Below are positions 42,542 to 51,594 of a DNA stretch of 64,000 nt, piece after piece. The notes beneath the pieces are model-generated. The model made no database searches, was not told where the DNA came from, and saw only the letters and a list, made by a program, of their open reading frames with translations. Source of the DNA: Bacillus_BA fengqiuensis (lineage in GTDB: Bacteria > Bacillota > Bacilli > Bacillales > Bacillaceae_H); the NCBI GenBank assembly GCA_030813035.1, contig JAUSTV010000005.1. One strand, written 5' to 3'. The position numbers and the translations under genes were made by a program. Positions within the stretch are counted from its first letter, which is position 1; the number at the start of each line of letters is the position of its first letter.

Positions 42542-43888
42542 ATGCCATTAATTATAGTAGCAATTGGAATTTTAGCCTTATTAATTTTAATAATGGGCTT
42601 CAAATTAAACACCTTTATTTCACTAATCATTGTATCGTTCGGCGTTGCTTTAGCACTTGGTATGCCATTGGATCAGATTGTCAAAACCATCGAAGCCGGA
42701 TTAGGCGGAACACTCGGTCACTTAGCGTTAATCTTTGGACTTGGTGCGATGTTAGGTAAATTGATCGCCGATTCAGGGGGCGCACAGCGAATTGCGATGA
42801 CCCTCGTGAACAAATTCGGTGAAAAGAATATTCAATGGGCGGTTGTAGCTGCTTCATTCATTATCGGTGTCGCACTTTTCTTTGAAGTAGGATTAGTATT
42901 ATTAATTCCAATCGTATTCGCCATTTCAAGAGAATTAAGGATTTCCATCTTGTATCTCGGGATCCCGATGACAGCGGCTTTATCCGTGACACACGGGTTT
43001 TTGCCGCCGCACCCGGGACCAACCGTTATTGCTGGTGAATTTGGCGCAAACATTGGTGAAGTATTACTTTACGGATTTATCGTTTCCGTTCCAACTGTTA
43101 TTTTAGCTGGGCCTGTATTTACGAAAATTGCTAAAAAACTTGTACCTGAATCATTCACAAAAACTGGCAGCATTGCTTCTTTAGGTGAGCAAAAAACATT
43201 TAAACTTGAAGACACGCCTGGTTTTGGAATCAGTGTTTTTACCGCTTTGCTTCCTGTTATTTTAATGTCAATCGCTACAATTATTAATTTATTGCAAAAA
43301 ACAATGGGATTTGAAGATAATAGCTCCCTTGCAGCCATCCGTTTTATCGGTGAAGCTGGTACTTCCATGTTGATTTCTCTATTAGTTGCTGTATACACAA
43401 TGGGATTAGCAAGAAAGATTCCAATCAAAACAGTAATGGAATCTTGTACAACAGCTATCTCACATATTGGGATGATGCTCTTAATCATCGGGGGCGGCGG
43501 GGCCTTCAAACAAGTATTAATCGATGGCGGTGTTGGTGACTATGTGGCCGAATTATTCAAAGGCACTTCCTTATCACCCATCTTACTTGCTTGGATTATC
43601 GCAGCAATCTTACGTATTTCCTTAGGTTCTGCAACGGTTGCCGCTTTAACAACTGCCGGTTTAGTGATTCCGATGTTAGGACAATCTGACGTTAACCTTG
43701 CTTTAGTTGTACTTGCAACAGGGGCAGGAAGTTTAATAGCCTCCCACGTTAACGATGCTGGCTTCTGGATGTTTAAAGAGTATTTTGGTTTAAGCATGAA
43801 AGAAACATTTGCAACATGGACATTGCTTGAGACCATTATTTCGGTAGCTGGATTAGCATTTATCCTTTTATTAAGTTTATTCGTGTAA
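42542..43888 (+). CDS. gntP: gluconate permease
   Basis: A 448-aa GntP-family permease with about 12 hydrophobic segments. Signature regions: GLGGTLGHLALIFGLGAMLG, HGFLPPHPGPTVIA and SLIASHVNDAGFW. It imports gluconate with protons. An AGGAGG site precedes the ATG 11 bp after gntK. It differs strongly from the YxjC-like GntP-family permease of the sigma-54 operon. Confidence 0.95.
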   Translation: MPLIIVAIGILALLILIMGFKLNTFISLIIVSFGVALALGMPLDQIVKTIEAGLGGTLGHLALIFGLGAMLGKLIADSGGAQRIAMTLVNKFGEKNIQWAVVAASFIIGVALFFEVGLVLLIPIVFAISRELRISILYLGIPMTAALSVTHGFLPPHPGPTVIAGEFGANIGEVLLYGFIVSVPTVILAGPVFTKIAKKLVPESFTKTGSIASLGEQKTFKLEDTPGFGISVFTALLPVILMSIATIINLLQKTMGFEDNSSLAAIRFIGEAGTSMLISLLVAVYTMGLARKIPIKTVMESCTTAISHIGMMLLIIGGGGAFKQVLIDGGVGDYVAELFKGTSLSPILLAWIIAAILRISLGSATVAALTTAGLVIPMLGQSDVNLALVVLATGAGSLIASHVNDAGFWMFKEYFGLSMKETFATWTLLETIISVAGLAFILLLSLFV

Positions 43889-44000
43889 GCCCGGGCCTTC
43901 CATTAGGCGGGATTCCATTCATCATTCATATGCAAAGCCAAATATTTCTTCAAAGGGTTACGGTCTAAAGAAAGCCCTTACTACACACATTTGGTCTTTC

Positions 44001-44067
44001 AGGCAGTAAATCCCCCACTTTTTCTCTTAGTCTCATCCAAGATCTTTAAGTGGGGTTTTTACTGCCT
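44001..44067 (+). terminator. hairpin between gntP and gntZ
   Basis: AGGCAGTAAA/CCCCCACTT pairs with AAGTGGGG/TTTTTACTGCCT around a long loop, and the T run lies inside the 3' arm. It may attenuate transcription into gntZ. Confidence 0.6.
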
Positions 44068-44095
44068 ATTAATCTGAAATAAAGGAGCAGGAAAA

Positions 44096-45499
44096 ATGTT
44101 CAATACAATTGGTGTCATTGGTTTAGGAGTAATGGGCAGCAATATCGCTTTAAACATGGCTAATAAAGGAGAACAAGTTGCTGTCTATAATTACACACGT
44201 GACTTAACTGACCAGCTTGTCAGAAGAAGTGAAGGACAAGCTATTAATCCGTACTACGAGATTCAAGATTTTGTTCAGTCCTTGCAAACCCCAAGAAAGA
44301 TTTTCCTGATGGTTACAGCAGGCGACCCAATCGATTCCGTGATTGGTACATTAGTTCCTCATCTTGAAGCAGGCGATATCATCATGGACGGCGGCAATTC
44401 CCACTACGAAGATACAGAACGCAGATACGATGAATTGAAATCTAAAGGAATCGGTTATTTAGGAATTGGTATTTCCGGAGGCGAGATCGGAGCTTTAAAA
44501 GGACCTTCTATCATGCCTGGTGGAGATAAAAACGTATATGGCAAAGCAGCCCCTATTCTTACAAAAATAGCAGCTCAAGTGGAAAGCACCCCTTGCTGTG
44601 TTTATATTGGTCCAAAAGGAGCCGGACACTTTGTAAAAATGGTACATAACGGGATTGAGTATGCAGATATGCAATTAATCGCAGAAGCCTATACTTTTTT
44701 AAGAGAAAAGTTACGTTTATCTGTTAATGAAATTGCTGACATCTTCGAAACATGGAATCAAGGTGAACTAAAAAGTTATTTGATCCAAATTACTGCCGAG
44801 ATTTTAAGAAAAAAAGACGAAGTAACCGGACTGCCGCTGATAGACGTTATTCTTGATAAAGTCGGGCAAAAAGGCACCGGTAAATGGACAAGCATTCAAG
44901 CAATCAATAACGGAATCCCTTCCTCGATCATTACTGAGTCATTGTTTGCCCGTTACCTATCCTCTCTAAAAGAAGAAAGGGTTTATGCGGAAAGTATTTT
45001 AGCCGGCCCAGAGATGGATCAGCAAAGTTTAGATAAAGACTTGTGGATTGAGTCTGTTAGGCAGGCATTATATATGGGGAAAATTTGTGCGTACGCGCAA
45101 GGGTTTACACAATATAAAATGACTTCTGACCTTCACGGTTGGAACTTGCCTTTAAAGGATATCGCCCTTATTTTCCGTGACGGCTGCATCATTCGTGCCG
45201 AGTTTTTGAACGTAATAAGCGAAGCCTATCAAGCGCAGCCGAACCTGAATAATTTATTGATTGCCCCCTATTTCGCTGAAAAGGTGAAAGAATACCAAAT
45301 CGGACTGCGAAAAGTGATTTGTGAAGGCATTAATTCCGGTATCTCATTTCCATGTTTAAGTGCTTCGCTTACTTATTACGATAGCTATCGGACAGGCACT
45401 TCAAATGCCAGCTTATTGCAGGCACAGCGTGACTACTTTGGTGCCCATACGTATGAACGAAGAGATATTGCAGGAGTCTTCCATACTAACTGGCAGTGA
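44096..45499 (+). CDS. gntZ: 6-phosphogluconate dehydrogenase (decarboxylating)
   Basis: A 467-aa enzyme with the NADP motif GVIGLGVMGSNIALNMA, the catalytic GAGHFVKMVHNGIEY (Lys and His), and GQKGTGKWTSIQA. It converts 6-phosphogluconate to ribulose 5-phosphate, the step after gluconokinase. The order gntR-gntK-gntP-gntZ is the same as in B. subtilis. AAAGGAGCAGG precedes the ATG. A strong terminator follows. Confidence 0.94.
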   Translation: MFNTIGVIGLGVMGSNIALNMANKGEQVAVYNYTRDLTDQLVRRSEGQAINPYYEIQDFVQSLQTPRKIFLMVTAGDPIDSVIGTLVPHLEAGDIIMDGGNSHYEDTERRYDELKSKGIGYLGIGISGGEIGALKGPSIMPGGDKNVYGKAAPILTKIAAQVESTPCCVYIGPKGAGHFVKMVHNGIEYADMQLIAEAYTFLREKLRLSVNEIADIFETWNQGELKSYLIQITAEILRKKDEVTGLPLIDVILDKVGQKGTGKWTSIQAINNGIPSSIITESLFARYLSSLKEERVYAESILAGPEMDQQSLDKDLWIESVRQALYMGKICAYAQGFTQYKMTSDLHGWNLPLKDIALIFRDGCIIRAEFLNVISEAYQAQPNLNNLLIAPYFAEKVKEYQIGLRKVICEGINSGISFPCLSASLTYYDSYRTGTSNASLLQAQRDYFGAHTYERRDIAGVFHTNWQ

Positions 45500-45546
45500 T
45501 TGAAAGTACAAGTTAGAGATCACTCCCAAAGCATACTCATTATAGC

Positions 45547-45602
45547 AAAAGCTGAACTATACATCGCTTCATTGAATGAACTTGTATAGTTCAGCTTTTT
45601 TA
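45547..45602 (+). terminator. terminator of the gnt operon
   Basis: AAAAGCTGAACTATACA pairs with TGTATAGTTCAGCTTTT, followed by further T's. Confidence 0.88.
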
Positions 45603-45664
45603 TGCCATAAAAACCTCACCTACTTGCGATACGCTTCTCCGTAGCCTCTCTAACTGCGAATTTT

Positions 45665-45706
45665 GAAAAAAGAACCTTCCATCCAAAGATGGATCAAAGG
45701 TTCTTT
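45665..45706 (-). terminator. terminator of mqo
   Basis: AAAGAACCTT/ATCC and GGAT/AAGGTTCTTT form the stem; on the minus strand TTTTTTC follows. It lies about 115 bp past the mqo stop codon. Confidence 0.75.
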
Positions 45707-45821
45707 GTTTTATTTTCAATGATATTCTATTATTTACTCAATTCTTGATATAACTTTTTATTTTATCTCTGTTTTTTTTCAATCATTGCCTTTTCAATCT
45801 CTTCATCGTAGAAACAAAGAA

Positions 45822-47324
45822 TTAACTACAGACCGGTTCTTTTTTGCATAGACCAAGCGTCTGCGCTGTTGAATTTTGAATTTCTTGGAAAAGCTCTGGT
45901 TTTTCCACTAGTGACACGCCATAAGAAGGAATCATTTCTTTTATTTTCGATTCCCACTCTTTTATATGCTGCGGGAAGCATTTTTCTAATACCTCAAGCA
46001 TGACGTGAACGGCAGTAGAAGCACCCGGAGAAGCGCCGAGCAATGCAGCTATCGAGCCGTCAGCGGCACTAACAACCTCCGTACCAAATTGAAGTGTTCC
46101 TTTCCCCCCGGCCTCAGTATCTTTAATTACTTGCACACGTTGGCCCGCTACCACTATATCCCAATCCTCGCTTTTGGCGTTCGGAATAAACTCGCGTAAT
46201 TCTTCCATGCGCTTTTCATTCGATAACATAACTTGCTGGATCAGATATTTGGTCAATGCCATCTCTTTTGCGCCTGCCGCCAACATCGTGAAGACATTAT
46301 TCGGTTTTACGGAACCGATCAAATCCAAATTTGAACCATTTTTTAAGAACTTTGGCGAGAAGCCGGCAAACGGTCCAAACAGTAACGATTTTTTGTTATC
46401 TATATATCTTGTATCCAGATGCGGAACAGACATTGGAGGAGCACCAACCTTAGCTTTACCGTATACTTTTGCATGATGTTGCGCTATAACCTCCGGATTG
46501 TTGCATACCATAAAAAGTCCGCTTACCGGAAATCCTCCGATATGTTTGGATTCAGGAATACCGGTTTTTTGCAGTAAAGGCAGACTTCCGCCCCCACCGC
46601 CGATAAAGACGAATTTGGCCGTATGGCATTCGATTTTACCGCTATCGCTATCATGCACTTTCACTTCCCACGAGCCGTCGCTGGCGCGTTTAATATCCTT
46701 AACGCTGTGCTTATAGTTGATCTCAACGTTTTTACTCTTTAAGTGGTCAAACAACATGCGTGTTAAAGCGCCGAAGTTGACATCCGTTCCAGAGTCGATT
46801 TTTGTTGCCGCTACCGGTTCATTCGATGTACGGCCTTCCATGATAAGCGGAATCCATTCCTTCAGTTTTTCAGGGTCATCAGAAAATTCCATCCCTTGAA
46901 ACAGGGGATTGTTTGACAGCGTTTCAAAACGTTTTTTCAGAAACGTTACATTTTCTTCCCCTTGTACTAAGCTCATATGAGGGATTGGCATGATAAAGTC
47001 CTGCGGATTACGAATTAGATTACTCTTTACAAGATAAGACCAAAACTGTCTTGAAAGCTGAAAATGTTCATTAATTTTTATCGCTTTGCCAATATCTATA
47101 GATCCGTCAGATTTCTCGGACGTATAGTTAAGCTCGCACAGTGCAGCATGGCCCGTACCCGCATTATTCCATTCGTTAGAGCTTTCTTCTCCTGCCTTTG
47201 CGAGTTTCTCAAACACTTTGATTTCCCATTCCGGAGCTAACTCTTTCAGTAATGATCCCAAAGTCGCGCTCATGACTCCGGCACCAATTAAGATAACGTC
47301 TGTTTTAGTTTGTCTGTTGCTCAT
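45822..47324 (-). CDS. mqo: malate:quinone oxidoreductase
   Basis: A 500-aa FAD-dependent, membrane-associated enzyme that oxidises malate to oxaloacetate and passes electrons to quinone. The FAD motif VILIGAGVMSATLGSLLKEL, the block ESSNEWNNAGTGHAALCELNYT, the central FIGGGGGSLPLLQK and the late SPGASTAVHVMLEVL are all present. It is complete. Its 5' region is unusual: a roughly 100-nt leader that can form a pseudoknot next to the ribosome site, behind three 32-bp tandem repeats. It suits the surrounding tartrate and amino-acid catabolism, which feed oxaloacetate and malate. It is monocistronic. Confidence 0.94.
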   Translation of the reverse strand: MSNRQTKTDVILIGAGVMSATLGSLLKELAPEWEIKVFEKLAKAGEESSNEWNNAGTGHAALCELNYTSEKSDGSIDIGKAIKINEHFQLSRQFWSYLVKSNLIRNPQDFIMPIPHMSLVQGEENVTFLKKRFETLSNNPLFQGMEFSDDPEKLKEWIPLIMEGRTSNEPVAATKIDSGTDVNFGALTRMLFDHLKSKNVEINYKHSVKDIKRASDGSWEVKVHDSDSGKIECHTAKFVFIGGGGGSLPLLQKTGIPESKHIGGFPVSGLFMVCNNPEVIAQHHAKVYGKAKVGAPPMSVPHLDTRYIDNKKSLLFGPFAGFSPKFLKNGSNLDLIGSVKPNNVFTMLAAGAKEMALTKYLIQQVMLSNEKRMEELREFIPNAKSEDWDIVVAGQRVQVIKDTEAGGKGTLQFGTEVVSAADGSIAALLGASPGASTAVHVMLEVLEKCFPQHIKEWESKIKEMIPSYGVSLVEKPELFQEIQNSTAQTLGLCKKEPVCS

Positions 47325-47325
47325 T

Positions 47326-47423
47326 TTTACCTTCCTTATCCCCTAAGATTTGCAGAAATGATGTAGGCGCTCCTGCTTAGGGGCCACAGCAAGCCAGAGC
47401 GCGACCTAGTCACACATCTTTTC
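47326..47423 (-). promoter_or_regulatory. structured mqo leader, candidate cis-regulatory RNA
   Basis: On the minus strand GATG, TAGG and CGCTC pair in order with GAGCG, CCTA and CATC about 30 nt downstream, giving a three-part stem. The loop of that stem carries CCCCTAAG, which is exactly complementary to CTTAGGGG lying beyond the stem and directly upstream of the ribosome site AAGGAAGG. Together they make an H-type pseudoknot that would restrain translation start. The TATAAT at 47431-47436 puts the transcription start close to the 5' edge of this structure. I recognise no known riboswitch class. Confidence 0.55.
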
Positions 47424-47427
47424 TGGA

Positions 47428-47523
47428 TCAATTATAACCCAATAATAGCATATCACTGTTCAATTACAACCTAATAATAGTATAACACTATTCGATTAAA
47501 ACCTAACATTAGTATAACACTAT
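47428..47523 (-). repeat. three tandem 32-bp repeats over the mqo promoter
   Basis: Units at 47428-47459, 47460-47491 and 47492-47523 each read TCAATTANAACCTAATAATA then GTATAACACTAT on the plus strand, with few changes. Each contains ATAGT-ATAAC-ACTAT, a short palindrome (degenerate in the first unit). The first unit carries the TATAAT -10 of mqo on the minus strand, while no good -35 is present, so these look like activator or repressor sites spaced about three helical turns apart. Confidence 0.75.
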
Positions 47524-47830
47524 TGTTTATATATTAAAATATTTATTTGCTATTATTATTATGATTGTTATACGCTGTTTAAAAGCTGGCGAGAAGTGAG
47601 AAGTCCGCCCACAAGGCCTTAGGAACACACAAAAACCAAAGCCTTAACCCAGCTTCTTGCCAGGGTTAAGGCTTGGGTTTGCCGTTACCAGTGAACCGAC
47701 ACCCGCCGTTACTTGTGGTATGGTTCTCCGTGACTTATCTAAATAAGGTATCAAGTTATCCTAGTGTTCTAGTCTTTTAAAATAATTATAAATCTTTTCT
47801 AGTTTTTTCATTAAAAAAACTGCACCCCAA
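47524..47830. other. intergenic block between sstT copy 1 and the mqo promoter
   Basis: The block has no gene I can recognise. It contains a GC-richer stretch at about 47585-47745 with a GTAACGGC motif twice and the terminator at 47625-47674. The remains of a terminator that is intact behind the second sstT copy lie at about 47815-47850. Confidence 0.45.
47625..47674 (-). terminator. minus-strand terminator
   Basis: On the minus strand AAGCCTTAACCC and GGGTTAAGGCTT form a 12-bp stem followed by TGGTTTTTGTG. It may now end transcription from sstT copy 1, whose own terminator has decayed. Confidence 0.75.
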
Positions 47831-47874
47831 TTGTTAGTCGATGCAGTTCAATCACAGATAAGAGAATTTCTCCT

Positions 47875-49113
47875 TTATGCTGCTTTATTGATTTCTATTT
47901 TTTTTCCTTCTTTACGCCACTCTTTAAATTCAGCTGCTGCTGTGAAAAGTACATCAGTGGATGAGTTAAGGGCCGTTTCAAAAGAGTCTTGTAAAACACC
48001 AATGATAAAGCCTACTCCCACTACCTGCATCGCAACCTCAGCCGGGATTCCGAATAAGCTGCATGCCAGCGGAATCAGTAATAACGATCCACCCGCAACC
48101 CCTGATGCACCACAAGCACATACAGCTGACAGTACGCTGAGGATGATGGCTGTAGGGAGATCCACTTGAATGCCAAGGGTATGGACCGCTGCAAGTGTCA
48201 AAACAGAAATCGTCACAGCGGCACCAGCCATATTGATGGTTGCACCTAATGGAATGGATACGGAATAACTATCCTTATCCAAACCTAGATTTTCGCACAA
48301 TCTCATATTGACAGGAATATTGGAAGCTGAGCTGCGTGTAAAGAATGCTGTAATACCACTTTCCTTTAAGCACTTTAAAACAAGCGGGTAAGGGTTTTGA
48401 CGGATAAACACGAACACAATGATTGGATTGATAACCAGCGCCACAAAGAACATGCAACCAATCAAAAGGGCAAGTAATTTCCCATAGCTTAGTAACGATT
48501 CAACTCCATTTGCAGTAATGGAATCAAACACTAGACCCATGATTCCTAATGGCGCAAACTTAATCACCCATGTAACCATTTTGGATACGGCATCCGAAAA
48601 ATTAGAAATCATCGTTTTGGTCGTATCAGAAGCATTTCTTAAAGCCAAACCAAGGAGTATCGCCCAAGCTAAAATACCGATATAGTTCGCATTATAAATG
48701 GCTTTAACCGGGTTATCAACAACGTTCAGCAGTAATGATTTGAGAACCTCTACAACACCGCCGGGAGCCGTCACACCCTCAGCTCCCTCTGCAAGCGTTA
48801 AGCCTACAGGAAAAATAAAACTTACAATAACGGCCGTTAATCCGGCTAAAAAGGTTCCTAAAAGATACAGGAAGATAATGGATTTCATATTCGTTTGATG
48901 ACCACTTTTGTGTTGAGCAATAGCTGACATAACCAAGAAGAGTACCAACACAGGTGCAATGGCTTTCAAAGCACCTACAAATAAAGAGCCAAAAATGACA
49001 ACAGGTTTTGCTGTTTCCGGAATCGTTACAGCCAGAGTAATACCAATAATCAAACCTACAATGATTTGTTTTACCAGGCTCAATTGACTCCACTTTTTCA
49101 TTATACTCTTCAT
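47875..49113 (-). CDS. sstT: serine/threonine:Na+ symporter SstT, copy 1
   Basis: A 412-aa DAACS-family symporter with eight helices and the family's substrate loops: FTRSSASNIPVNM (serine-rich hairpin), GATINMAGAAVTI, and GASGVAGGSLLLIP. It imports serine and threonine with sodium. Downstream of tdh in the same direction, it fits a threonine-uptake and degradation unit. A near-identical copy lies at 56139; by eye about 17 of 412 residues differ, eight of them clustered near residues 215-255. The terminator behind this copy has lost one arm. A cre site lies about 165 bp upstream of the start. Confidence 0.9.
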   Translation of the reverse strand: MKSIMKKWSQLSLVKQIIVGLIIGITLAVTIPETAKPVVIFGSLFVGALKAIAPVLVLFLVMSAIAQHKSGHQTNMKSIIFLYLLGTFLAGLTAVIVSFIFPVGLTLAEGAEGVTAPGGVVEVLKSLLLNVVDNPVKAIYNANYIGILAWAILLGLALRNASDTTKTMISNFSDAVSKMVTWVIKFAPLGIMGLVFDSITANGVESLLSYGKLLALLIGCMFFVALVINPIIVFVFIRQNPYPLVLKCLKESGITAFFTRSSASNIPVNMRLCENLGLDKDSYSVSIPLGATINMAGAAVTISVLTLAAVHTLGIQVDLPTAIILSVLSAVCACGASGVAGGSLLLIPLACSLFGIPAEVAMQVVGVGFIIGVLQDSFETALNSSTDVLFTAAAEFKEWRKEGKKIEINKAA

Positions 49114-49275
49114 AGATATTCCCCCACTAGTTTAAGATAAAATTGTAACATTACTAATTAAATAGGGTTCTGGATGATTGATTTCTTCGATGGATGGCCA
49201 TTTTTACCATATTGCATTTCACAAAGACAACTGTCTTTCTAATAAAAGCAGTGCGATTTCATTTTATACACCTAT

Positions 49276-49289
49276 AGAAAGCGCTTACT
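49276..49289. promoter_or_regulatory. cre (CcpA) site upstream of sstT copy 1
   Basis: AGAAAGCGCTTACT matches the cre consensus closely. A second partial match, TTAGCGCTTACA, follows at 49292-49303. They lie upstream of a minus-strand TATAAA, so glucose repression of sstT copy 1 is likely. The second sstT copy lacks this region. Confidence 0.65.
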
Positions 49290-49400
49290 TATTAGCGCTT
49301 ACAAAATCTGCAACACTTAACGTTAAAAAAACTACAATTCTGAATAAAGTAACTCGAATAAAAGAGTGTTACAACTCTTTTATTCGGATAGCAGGCTTAC

Positions 49401-50360
49401 TTATGCGGTAATTAAAAGTGACTTTAATCTCAGCTTCATCAACATATCCTTCGTCATTTTCTCTAAATCATATTCCGCCTTAAATCCCCACTCCTCCTTT
49501 GCACAAGTTGAATCTATTCTATTAGGCCAACTGTCGGCAATAGATTGTCTTACAGGATCGACCTCATAATTTATGACAAATTCCGGAATATGCTTTTTAA
49601 TCTCGGCTGCAATTTGCTCCGGGTCAAAGCTCATAGCAGACACATTGAAAGAATTCCGATGTTTTAGTTTTGAGGCATCTGCCTCCATTAATGTAATGAT
49701 GGCATCTAAAGCGTCAGGCATATACATCATATCCATATACGTTCCCTTAGCAATGTAAGAAGTATATTTCAAGTTTTTAATCGCTTCATAGTAAATTTCA
49801 ACCGCATAGTCGGTCGTTCCGCCGCCAGGAGGCGTAACATACGAAATCAGTCCCGGGAATCGAAGTCCTCTCGTATCAACTCCAAATTTATGATAGTAAT
49901 AATCACATAACAATTCTCCGGATACTTTATTCACTCCGTACATCGTAGTCGGCCGTTGAATGATGTCTTGTGGAGTCCAATCTTTAGGAGTGGTTGGACC
50001 AAACGAACCAATCGAACTAGGTGTGAAAAATTGGCAATTCAATTCTCGCGCCGCTTCCAAAGCATTCACCAATCCGCCCATGTTTAAATGCCAGGCTAAA
50101 AGAGGCTTCTTTTCAGCTGTTGCTGACAATAAAGCGGCTAAATGAATAATCGTATCCACTTCATGTTTTTTGGCCATGTTAAACATCGCTTTTTCATCTG
50201 TAACATCTAAAATCTCAAATGGACCTGATTGGACTACATCGCTTTCCGTTTTTCGAATGTCTGTCGCAATAATATTGTCCATTCCGTAAATTTCTCTCAT
50301 TTTCAGCGTCAGTTCTGAACCAATTTGGCCTAAAGCCCCCGTTACTAAGACCTTTTTCAT
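49401..50360 (-). CDS. L-threonine 3-dehydrogenase (SDR/epimerase type)
   Basis: A 319-aa NAD-dependent extended SDR. The Rossmann motif is TGALGQIGSELT, the catalytic Tyr-Lys is in TTMYGVNKVSGE, and RFPGLISYVTPPGGGTTDYAVEIYY is characteristic of the epimerase-like threonine dehydrogenase, unrelated to the zinc-dependent Tdh of E. coli. It oxidises threonine to 2-amino-3-oxobutyrate. ATG 50360 follows GGGGAGGAA; the longer frame to 50438 overlaps kbl and is not needed. It is 43 bp behind kbl, the enzyme that uses its product. Confidence 0.9.
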   Translation of the reverse strand: MKKVLVTGALGQIGSELTLKMREIYGMDNIIATDIRKTESDVVQSGPFEILDVTDEKAMFNMAKKHEVDTIIHLAALLSATAEKKPLLAWHLNMGGLVNALEAARELNCQFFTPSSIGSFGPTTPKDWTPQDIIQRPTTMYGVNKVSGELLCDYYYHKFGVDTRGLRFPGLISYVTPPGGGTTDYAVEIYYEAIKNLKYTSYIAKGTYMDMMYMPDALDAIITLMEADASKLKHRNSFNVSAMSFDPEQIAAEIKKHIPEFVINYEVDPVRQSIADSWPNRIDSTCAKEEWGFKAEYDLEKMTKDMLMKLRLKSLLITA

Positions 50361-50403
50361 TAGAAATTCCTCCCCGTTATGCACTCTGCAACAAGCAATC
50401 CCC

Positions 50404-51594
50404 TTAAATAATCGACATCTCTTTTCCCACTTTTTCATATATAGCTAATGCACGATCCAGCATCTCCTTTGTATGAGCAGCTGTCGGCATATTTCTCACT
50501 CTTCCTGTTCCCTTTGGAACGGTAGGAAATACGATCGATTTAGCATACACACCTTCTTCGTTCAGCCGCTTACTGAACTGCTGCGTTTTAGCTTCATCTC
50601 CTATAATGCAAGGTGTAATCGGTGTTTCGCTCTCTCCGATATTAAACCCCAATTCTTTTAGGCCTTTTTTCAAGTACTCGCTGTTTTCCCGCAGCTTATT
50701 TTGAAGCTCTGAGCTGTTCATCAAAATATCAATGGCTTCTATACAAGCTGCAACTGCTCCCGGTGTGACAGCCGTTGAAAATAAAAACGGACGGCTTCTT
50801 ACTTTTAACCAATCGATTAAATCTTTCTTTCCTGCTACATAGCCTCCTACAACACCAATGGCTTTGGATAGTGTTCCAATTTGGAAATCCACTCGATCTG
50901 ATAACCCAAAATGTTTTACCGTTCCTGCACCATTACCTAATACACCCGAACCATGTGCATCATCAACATACGTAATCAAATCAAACTCTTCGGCAATCTC
51001 CACAATGTCAGGAAGCTTGGCAATATCCCCGTCCATCGAGAACACTCCATCGGTAATGATCATGATTTTGTTATATAATCCGGACTCTTTTGCTTTACGT
51101 GCTTGTGTTCGCAAATCTTCCATGTCGGAGTGGTTATAGCGAATAATCTTTGCTTTAGATAATCGGCATCCATCAATGATTGAAGCATGATTTAGTTCAT
51201 CTGAAAGAATGGCATCGTGTTTATCCATCACTGCTGAAATGGCTGCCATATTACAATTAAATCCCGATTGATAAGCAATGGCTGCTTCTGTATGTTTAAA
51301 TTCGGCAAGCTTTTCTTCTAATTTGACATGGATATCTAACGTTCCGTTAATAGTACGAACGGCACCAGCTCCAACACCATATGTTCTCGTTGCTTCTAAG
51401 CAAGCCTCTATTAGTCTTCGATCTGTTGCTAAACCTAAATAGTTATTGGATGATAAATTAATTAACTCTCTGCCTGCAATGGTAATCATCGGGCCGTTTG
51501 GACCTTCTACCGGATCAATAACGTTGTAAAGTCCTTTTTCTTTTAAGTCATCCAAATTTTCTTTCAAAAATTGATTTAATGTTTCACTTGACAT
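50404..51594 (-). CDS. kbl: glycine C-acetyltransferase (2-amino-3-ketobutyrate CoA ligase)
   Basis: A 396-aa PLP-dependent alpha-oxoamine synthase. LSSNNYLGLA, DELNHASIIDGCRLS, DDAHGSGVLG and the PLP lysine in GTLSKAIGVVGGY are all present. It splits 2-amino-3-oxobutyrate with CoA into glycine and acetyl-CoA. The neighbouring threonine dehydrogenase decides between this role and the similar BioF. ATG 51594 has GAGGGGG upstream; the frame extends to 51729 but without a ribosome site there. Confidence 0.92.
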   Translation of the reverse strand: MSSETLNQFLKENLDDLKEKGLYNVIDPVEGPNGPMITIAGRELINLSSNNYLGLATDRRLIEACLEATRTYGVGAGAVRTINGTLDIHVKLEEKLAEFKHTEAAIAYQSGFNCNMAAISAVMDKHDAILSDELNHASIIDGCRLSKAKIIRYNHSDMEDLRTQARKAKESGLYNKIMIITDGVFSMDGDIAKLPDIVEIAEEFDLITYVDDAHGSGVLGNGAGTVKHFGLSDRVDFQIGTLSKAIGVVGGYVAGKKDLIDWLKVRSRPFLFSTAVTPGAVAACIEAIDILMNSSELQNKLRENSEYLKKGLKELGFNIGESETPITPCIIGDEAKTQQFSKRLNEEGVYAKSIVFPTVPKGTGRVRNMPTAAHTKEMLDRALAIYEKVGKEMSII

